Shown: positions 59,474 through 64,000 of the stretch, piece after piece
How the letters are laid out: the number at the start of each line of letters is the position of its first letter
Numbering within the stretch: position 1 is the stretch's first letter
From: CAYPXJ01 sp964414595
GTDB taxonomy: Bacteria; Pseudomonadota; Alphaproteobacteria; Rickettsiales; CAIJLX01
NCBI GenBank assembly: GCA_964414595.1
Contig: CAYPXJ010000002.1
Location: forward strand, 28,257-92,256
Direction: 5' to 3'
Length of the DNA: 64,000 nucleotides
Position numbers and translations under genes: made by a program
The notes under the pieces: generated by a model
Databases searched by the model: none
What the model saw: only the letters and a program-made list of their open reading frames with translations
What the model was told of the DNA's origin: nothing

Positions 59474-60255
59474 CACGCTGCGCTCTTGTTTGTCGCGCGA
59501 ATATGGCTGATTTTTACTTCGCCTTTGAGAGCATCGTAGCGCAGCAATTTTCCACAAAGTGATTGCCCAATCTGCGTTATTTCTTTGATCGCTTCAACCG
59601 CTGCAAACGTTCCTATTACGCCTGCTACCGGGCCCAGCACGCCGTTATCACGACAGTTTGGCATTGTGTCAGCAGGTGGTGGTTCGGGAAAAATATCTCG
59701 ATATTCTATCTCATTTTTGAATGTAGAGATCATACCCATGAAGCCCTGAACTGAGGCGGAAATTAAAGTTTTGCTTAACCGCGCGCATATATCAGCAATC
59801 AGAAAACGTGTTTCGATATTGTCGCTGCCATCCACGATCACATCATATGTCTTTATTAAATTTTCCGCATTTTGAGGGGTGATTTTTATTTCCAAAGCCT
59901 CAATAACGACATCTGGATTCAAATCTTCAAGCGCTGCTTTTGCACTTTGGACTTTTGCGATTCCAATATCGTTTGTTTCAAAGAGAATCTGACGTTGCAG
60001 ATTGGAAATATCCACTCGATCGTGATCCGCTATCGCAACGGTGCCTACGCCTGCGGCAGCCAAATAGAGTGCGCAAGGGGAACCAATTCCACCCGCTCCT
60101 ACTAACAGCACTTTGGCCTGCGCCAGTTTCTTCTGGCCCGCCTCGCCAATCTCCGGCAGATTTATCTGGCGGGCATACCGGCGTTGCGAGAAATTTTCCA
60201 AATTAGGCTTCGGCAAACAAGTCGGTTGAAAGGTAGCGCTCAGCAAAACTTGCAA
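59473..60255 (-). CDS. MoeB/ThiF/HesA-like adenylyltransferase lacking zinc cysteines
   Basis: 260 residues. 'FSQRRYARQINLPEIGEAGQ', the nucleotide loop 'VLLVGAGGIGSPCALYLAAAGVG', 'DHDRVDISNLQRQILF' and 'NCRDNGVLGPVAGVIGTFAAVEAIKEI'. It adenylates the C-terminus of a ubiquitin-like sulphur carrier (MoaD/ThiS/CysO). The two Cys-x-x-Cys pairs that hold zinc in MoeB are absent: the first position reads 'EYRD'. Position after cysK suggests sulphur transfer for cysteine or a cofactor. The annotated start overlaps cysK by 53 bp, so a later start is possible. Confidence 0.87.
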   Translation of the reverse strand: MQVLLSATFQPTCLPKPNLENFSQRRYARQINLPEIGEAGQKKLAQAKVLLVGAGGIGSPCALYLAAAGVGTVAIADHDRVDISNLQRQILFETNDIGIAKVQSAKAALEDLNPDVVIEALEIKITPQNAENLIKTYDVIVDGSDNIETRFLIADICARLSKTLISASVQGFMGMISTFKNEIEYRDIFPEPPPADTMPNCRDNGVLGPVAGVIGTFAAVEAIKEITQIGQSLCGKLLRYDALKGEVKISHIRATNKSAA

Positions 60256-61192
60256 CCACCGTTACAATTAATTTGCCTTTCATCTCAGGGCGCGCACCCA
60301 CTTCCAGCGCGGCGGCTAGCGTTGCTCCAGAAGAGATACCGACTGCAAGACCATCTAACTTGGCAGCTTTACGCGCTGTCTGGAATGCCGTTTCATTACC
60401 AACTGTAATTACTTCGTCAATAAGTTTGCGATCCAAAATGTCTGGCACAAATCCCGCGCCAATACCTTGAATTTTATGTGGTCCTGGTTGACCACCGGAA
60501 AGCACCGGGCTGTCTTCAGGCTCCACAGCAATAATTTTAATCTTAGGATTTTTGGCTTTAAGTACTTGCGCAACGCCCGTGATTGTTCCACCGGTACCTA
60601 CACCCGAAATAAAAACATCAATCTTGCCTTTAGTATCATTCCAAATTTCTGTGGCCGTTGTTTGTGCGTGAATAACAGGATTGGCAAGGTTTTTAAATTG
60701 CTGCAACATGATGGCTTTCGGATTGCTTGCAATAATTTCCTCCGCGCGAGCAATCGCACCTTTCATGCCTTTTGCAGCGGGCGTGAGCTCAAGCTGTGCG
60801 CCTAAAAACTTTAACATTTTGCGACGCTCGACCGACATGCTTTCCGGCATCGTAAGAATGAGTTGGATTCCCTTTGCAGCGCAAATAAATGCAAGTGCGA
60901 TACCGGTGTTGCCTGAAGTAGGTTCCACGAGCACCGTATCCTTCTTGATGATACCATGGGCCTCTGCATCCTCAATCATACCGAGTGCAAGACGATCTTT
61001 AACGGAAGCCAGTGGATTAAAAAATTCAAGTTTCGCCGCTACGTCTGCCACGCATCCAGCTTCTTTAGCCAGGCGATTTAAGCGTACGATGGGTGTATCG
61101 CCAATGGTTTCAATGATATTATTATAAATTTTGCCGCGGCCTTCTGTGCGATAGTGAACCGTCGGTTTCTCTTGGATAGCAGCTTGTGCCAT
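60203..61192 (-). CDS. cysK: CysK, O-acetylserine sulfhydrylase (cysteine synthase A)
   Basis: 329 residues. PLP Lys in 'NPLASVKDRLALGMI' near 65, 'PTSGNTGIALAFICAAKGIQ' near 90, 'SGVGTGGTITGVAQVLK' near 200 and 'SSGATLAAALEVG' near 290. It makes cysteine from O-acetylserine and sulphide. The C-terminal part is not the extended one of CysM. Followed by moeB-like, O-methyltransferase and htpG genes on the same strand; 100 bp from the Rrf2 gene. Confidence 0.96.
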   Translation of the reverse strand: MAQAAIQEKPTVHYRTEGRGKIYNNIIETIGDTPIVRLNRLAKEAGCVADVAAKLEFFNPLASVKDRLALGMIEDAEAHGIIKKDTVLVEPTSGNTGIALAFICAAKGIQLILTMPESMSVERRKMLKFLGAQLELTPAAKGMKGAIARAEEIIASNPKAIMLQQFKNLANPVIHAQTTATEIWNDTKGKIDVFISGVGTGGTITGVAQVLKAKNPKIKIIAVEPEDSPVLSGGQPGPHKIQGIGAGFVPDILDRKLIDEVITVGNETAFQTARKAAKLDGLAVGISSGATLAAALEVGARPEMKGKLIVTVVASFAERYLSTDLFAEA

Positions 61193-61260
61193 AAATCTCT
61201 CCTTAAAATGTAAGTGAGTCGGTGTGTGCCGTGGTTTGTGACTACACCATTAATTCTACA

Positions 61261-61287
61261 AAATAAAGCCGTTTTTCGGCCTTTTTA
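61261..61287 (-). terminator. Rho-independent terminator after the Rrf2 gene
   Basis: GCCG-TTTTT-CGGC hairpin (61268-61280). On the minus strand it is followed by TTTATTTT, ending the ubiB-coaBC-dut-rrf2 transcript just beyond the Rrf2 stop. The plus strand also has a T run after it, so it may work in both directions. Confidence 0.65.
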
Positions 61288-61292
61288 CGTGT

Positions 61293-61739
61293 TCAAATCG
61301 TAAAATCAGATTTGGGCTTTTCCAGCGCATCCAGCTTGAGATTTATTGCTTTATCCACGAGATCTTGCAGCGAAAAGCCATTTAGAGGCTCGATTGCCGC
61401 TGCCTTGCATTTCAGCCAGATAGGTTCCGTAATTTTTTTACGTAAATCACTTCTGACTGCCAGTGGGTCACCTCCTTCACCGTTTTGTAGTGCCTCAGCA
61501 ATATCTGTCATTTTGATTTTGCGGCGCTCTTTTGCCAATAGATAACCACCCTTTGGCCCTCTTACACCACGCAAAATTCCTGCACGAACCAACTTTTGCA
61601 ACATTGGTTCCAAGTAACGCAACGGCACATCCTGATAAGCGCAAATATCACGGCTGCGCACTGGCTCCGTACCGGGATGGCAAGCAATGTAGATTACCGC
61701 TTCTACTGCACTTACAATTTTGCGTGAGAAAATTTCCAT
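61293..61739 (-). CDS. Rrf2-family regulator (CymR-like, no Fe-S cysteines)
   Basis: 148 residues. Winged helix with 'IVSAVEAVIYIACHPGTEPV', 'DVPLRYLEPMLQKLVRAGILRGVRGPKGGYLLAKE' (parts). The three-cysteine Fe-S cluster motif of IscR is absent; Cys residues present are not spaced for a cluster. Together with cysK just downstream this favours a CymR-like control of cysteine synthesis over IscR. ATG overlaps the dut stop (TAATG). Confidence 0.85.
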   Translation of the reverse strand: MEIFSRKIVSAVEAVIYIACHPGTEPVRSRDICAYQDVPLRYLEPMLQKLVRAGILRGVRGPKGGYLLAKERRKIKMTDIAEALQNGEGGDPLAVRSDLRKKITEPIWLKCKAAAIEPLNGFSLQDLVDKAINLKLDALEKPKSDFTI

Positions 61740-62212
61740 TACTTTTTCTGATTACGTACTTCTGAATTTTGAACGCCGGTTGAACCGAAACCACCTTCGC
61801 CGCGTGCAGTTTCGGGTAATACATCTACCTCCTGCCACGCTGCTTGAATATAGGGAGCTATAATCATCTGCGCGATACGCATACCACGCTGAATTGCAAA
61901 ATTTTCCTGACTCAGGTTAATGAGAATTACACCCACTTCGCCACGATAATCTGCATCAATCGTACCCGGTGTATTTAGTACCGTAATTCCATTTTTTAGA
62001 GCAAGACCAGAGCGTGGACGCACTTGCGCTTCATAACCATCCGGCAACGCCATAGAGATTCCGGTGGGAATAAGTTTACGTTCACCCGGCTTCAGTAGGA
62101 TATCCTGTTCAATTGCAGCGAGTAAATCCATCCCTGCGCTATGCGAAGTTGCATAAGCAGGCGTTAGAAGATCTTTGCCATGAGGCAACTGCTTTAGGGC
62201 AATTTTTACCAT
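61739..62212 (-). CDS. dut: Dut, dUTP pyrophosphatase
   Basis: 157 residues. Motifs: 'HSAGMDLLAA' (I), 'RPRSGLALKNG' (II), 'VLNTPGTIDADYRGEVGVILIN' (III), 'RIAQMIIAP' (IV), 'GEGGFGSTG' (V). It hydrolyses dUTP, keeping uracil out of DNA. Gap to coaBC is 1 bp. Confidence 0.97.
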   Translation of the reverse strand: MVKIALKQLPHGKDLLTPAYATSHSAGMDLLAAIEQDILLKPGERKLIPTGISMALPDGYEAQVRPRSGLALKNGITVLNTPGTIDADYRGEVGVILINLSQENFAIQRGMRIAQMIIAPYIQAAWQEVDVLPETARGEGGFGSTGVQNSEVRNQKK

Positions 62213-62213
62213 G

Positions 62214-63467
62214 TTACACCATCCTTAATTTAGGAAATCCATTACGTTTTGCTTTTGATTCGTTTGAAAAATGCTGCGCGATTTCTTCTACTAATTTGTC
62301 ACCCACCGCGCGTTTAGAAAGTTCCGGCCAGGCAATTTCTTTTTCACCATTTAAAAAATAAATTTTGTTCATCTCAGCGCCAAAAACCTGATTGCCCGAT
62401 ACGTCGTTCGCTAACAACCAATCGCACCCTTTTCGCGCATGCTTCTCACGCGCATTTTCAATCACATTATCTGTTTCGGCCGCAAAACCGATCACCAAAT
62501 CCGGGCGATGTTCTTCGCGACGGCTGAGTTCCTGTAAGATGTCCGGGTTCTGCATAAAATTAAATGCGAGATTTGGATTTTGTTGGCGTTTCATTTTCTT
62601 TGCCGCCTTTTGTTCAGGCCGCCAATCCGATACCGCTGCCGCACAAACCGCGATATCTACCGGCAGTACTTTAAGACATGCTTCAAACATCTCTTCTGCC
62701 GATTCAACTTTCTTGAGAATCACGCCTGGGGGCGTGGGTTGATTGGTTGGGCCGGAAATGAGCGTCACTTCAGCTCCAGCTTCAGAGAGCGCCGTTGCTA
62801 TCGCATGCCCCTGTTTTCCCGAAGAGCGGTTTGCTAAGTAGCGCACGGGATCAATTGCTTCATAGGTCGGGCCACTCGTCACCAGGGCGCGGTAACCTTT
62901 CAGGTTTTTTTTTACCATCGCATTTTGCTTAAAAGCATCTGCAATGCGTCTGATAATGGCCTCCGGCTCCGCCATACGTCCTTCACCTTTTTCACCGCAT
63001 GCTAAATCACCATTCTCCGGATCAATCAGTTGAATTCCATCTTCACGCAGTTGCTTCACATTGCGTATAGTAGCAGGATGTTCCCACATTTTTACATTCA
63101 TCGCGGGCGCAATAAACACGGGCTTATTTGTTGCAAGTAAGAGCGTGGTAGCCAAATCATCACAAAGACCATGCGCCATCTTTGCGATAATATCCGCACT
63201 AGCCGGCGCAACGACGATTAAGTCTGCTGCACGCGAGAGCGCGATATGCCCCATCTCCACTTCATCACTCAACGAAAAAAGCTCCGTATACGTTTGTCTG
63301 CCGGTCAGCGAAGAACAGGCCATAGGCGTAACAAAATGCCCACCACCTTTGGTAAGCACACACGTCACTTCCATATTTTTTGCGCGCAGACCGCGTATCA
63401 AATCATAAGATTTTACTGCCGCGATAGAGCCACTAATAATGAGTAAAATATGTTTTGTTTCAGCCAT
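62214..63467 (-). CDS. coaBC: CoaBC, bifunctional phosphopantothenoylcysteine decarboxylase/synthetase
   Basis: 417 residues from ATG 63467; a second ATG at 63479 overlaps ubiB further. CoaC half: 'HILLIISGSIAAVKSYDLIRGL', 'APAMNVKMWEHPATIRN', 'PENGDLACGEKGEGRMAEP' (Cys of the active site). CoaB half: 'ALVTSGPTYEAIDPVRYLANRSSGKQG', 'VVISDWRP'-like 'AAVSDWRPEQKAAKK'. Two steps of coenzyme A synthesis. Confidence 0.96.
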   Translation of the reverse strand: MAETKHILLIISGSIAAVKSYDLIRGLRAKNMEVTCVLTKGGGHFVTPMACSSLTGRQTYTELFSLSDEVEMGHIALSRAADLIVVAPASADIIAKMAHGLCDDLATTLLLATNKPVFIAPAMNVKMWEHPATIRNVKQLREDGIQLIDPENGDLACGEKGEGRMAEPEAIIRRIADAFKQNAMVKKNLKGYRALVTSGPTYEAIDPVRYLANRSSGKQGHAIATALSEAGAEVTLISGPTNQPTPPGVILKKVESAEEMFEACLKVLPVDIAVCAAAVSDWRPEQKAAKKMKRQQNPNLAFNFMQNPDILQELSRREEHRPDLVIGFAAETDNVIENAREKHARKGCDWLLANDVSGNQVFGAEMNKIYFLNGEKEIAWPELSKRAVGDKLVEEIAQHFSNESKAKRNGFPKLRMV

Positions 63468-64000
63468 GGAACCACCCATTTTGCATTAGCTGCGCGCCTA
63501 CTACGCCGCCGAGTAGCGCAACCAGAACGATATGCCACCATTTAAAGCCTTTAGAGCGGGCTGTAAAGACTTTGAGCGTATCCGCATGAATACGAATGCC
63601 CTCGGGTGTAATCATCATGTTTGCTGTTTTTATGGTATTTGTAAGCATGCGCAGATGGTCGCCCACTTCGCGAAAATCTTCTAGCCGCTGTTTTATTTGG
63701 GCGCGCGGGCCAAGATTTACTACCGCCCATTCGCGTATCAGTGGCTCGGCCAATTTCCACATATTCACTTTTGGGTTAATCATGCGCCCCAAACCTTCTG
63801 CCATCATGATCGTTTTATGCAGCAATAAAAATTGCGGCTGAGAAATCATTTCAAAATCGCGTGAGAGCTCAAAAAGCTGACCTAGCAATCGCCCTACTGA
63901 AATCTCGTGCAGCGGCAAATCCAGAATGGGCTCGCCGACAGCGCGGCAGGCTTGTGCAAAATGATAAATATTTTTATCCGCCGGAACAATTCCATATTCC
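63460..64000 (-). CDS. ubiB: UbiB-like kinase family, C-terminal part (runs off right edge)
   Basis: 180 codons without the start. It contains 'SQPQFLLLHKTIMMAEGLGRMINPKVNMW', the segment close to the end of UbiB, and ends in one or two membrane helices ('WWHIVLVALLGGVVGAQLM'). UbiB is an atypical ATPase/kinase required for ubiquinone synthesis. The stop overlaps coaBC by 8 bp. The catalytic domain is outside the window. Confidence 0.92.
   Translation of the reverse strand, partial: EYGIVPADKNIYHFAQACRAVGEPILDLPLHEISVGRLLGQLFELSRDFEMISQPQFLLLHKTIMMAEGLGRMINPKVNMWKLAEPLIREWAVVNLGPRAQIKQRLEDFREVGDHLRMLTNTIKTANMMITPEGIRIHADTLKVFTARSKGFKWWHIVLVALLGGVVGAQLMQNGWFHG

Overview
The window is a piece of an alphaproteobacterial chromosome carrying a complete integrative and conjugative element (ICE). 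Three things point to Alphaproteobacteria: two XRE regulators with the 'SFQQxQKYE.G.NRIxAA' helix-turn-helix typical of the class, the ubiB-coaBC-dut gene order, and an initiator tRNA of alphaproteobacterial type. The genus cannot be named from this sequence. The chromosome is moderately AT-rich. The conjugation backbone of the ICE is clearly GC-richer, and several ICE cargo blocks are clearly AT-richer.

Region 1 (1-12983, chromosome) is a surface-polysaccharide locus: an EpsG/Wzy-type polymerase cut by the left edge, an asparagine synthase, five probable glycosyltransferases or sugar-modifying transferases, a Wzx flippase, a pyruvyl transferase, an SAM methyltransferase-like protein and an OafA-type acyltransferase with an SGNH domain. 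Three of these genes (asnB, wzx, the pyruvyl transferase) each hold an uninterrupted run of eight G inside the coding sequence.

Region 2 (about 13097-51665) is an ICE of about 38.5 kb inserted in the 3' half of an initiator tRNA-fMet gene. The intact tRNA (51619-51695, minus) keeps its host 5' half and has received its 3' half from the element; the displaced host 3' half remains at 13070-13116. A tyrosine integrase sits beside the intact tRNA, and TTTGTGCGA arm-type repeats lie just inside both ends. The transfer genes are trbB-C-D-E-F-G-H-I-J-K-L-M (plus strand) facing traJ-I-G-F (minus strand). They match the gene order of the IncP plasmid RP4, with an IncP-like nic site and an adjacent perfect palindrome at 38126-38158. 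The ICE carries several defence-like modules: a very large SF1 helicase-nuclease whose zinc-ribbon tail lies in another frame behind an A10 run; a repressor-nuclease-SIR2 operon; a three-gene operon (WYL-like, DUF4297-like nuclease, PRTase-like); and a membrane-anchored EcoRII-N-like protein next to an orphan DNA methyltransferase. It also carries ArdC antirestriction, paired repressors with clear operators, and a signalling/metabolic cargo (autoinducer-synthase-like GNAT, TonB receptor, VAO-type flavin oxidase, YfiR-like protein).

Region 3 (51696-64000, chromosome) holds an unknown GNAT/FemAB-like protein, an XRE regulator divergent from a 54-residue protein that is easily overlooked, a PAS-GGDEF diguanylate cyclase, a coiled-coil membrane protein, htpG, an O-methyltransferase, a MoeB/HesA-like E1 protein without zinc cysteines, cysK, an Rrf2 regulator, dut, coaBC and the C-terminal part of ubiB, which runs off the right edge.

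The best candidates for undescribed biology are the WYL/DUF4297/PRTase operon (46207-48054), the XRE-DUF6998-SIR2 operon (21448-23312), the A10 junction of the helicase (18739-18748), and the membrane-tethered EcoRII-N-like protein (39287-40096). Family calls were made by reading the translations and no database search was run.
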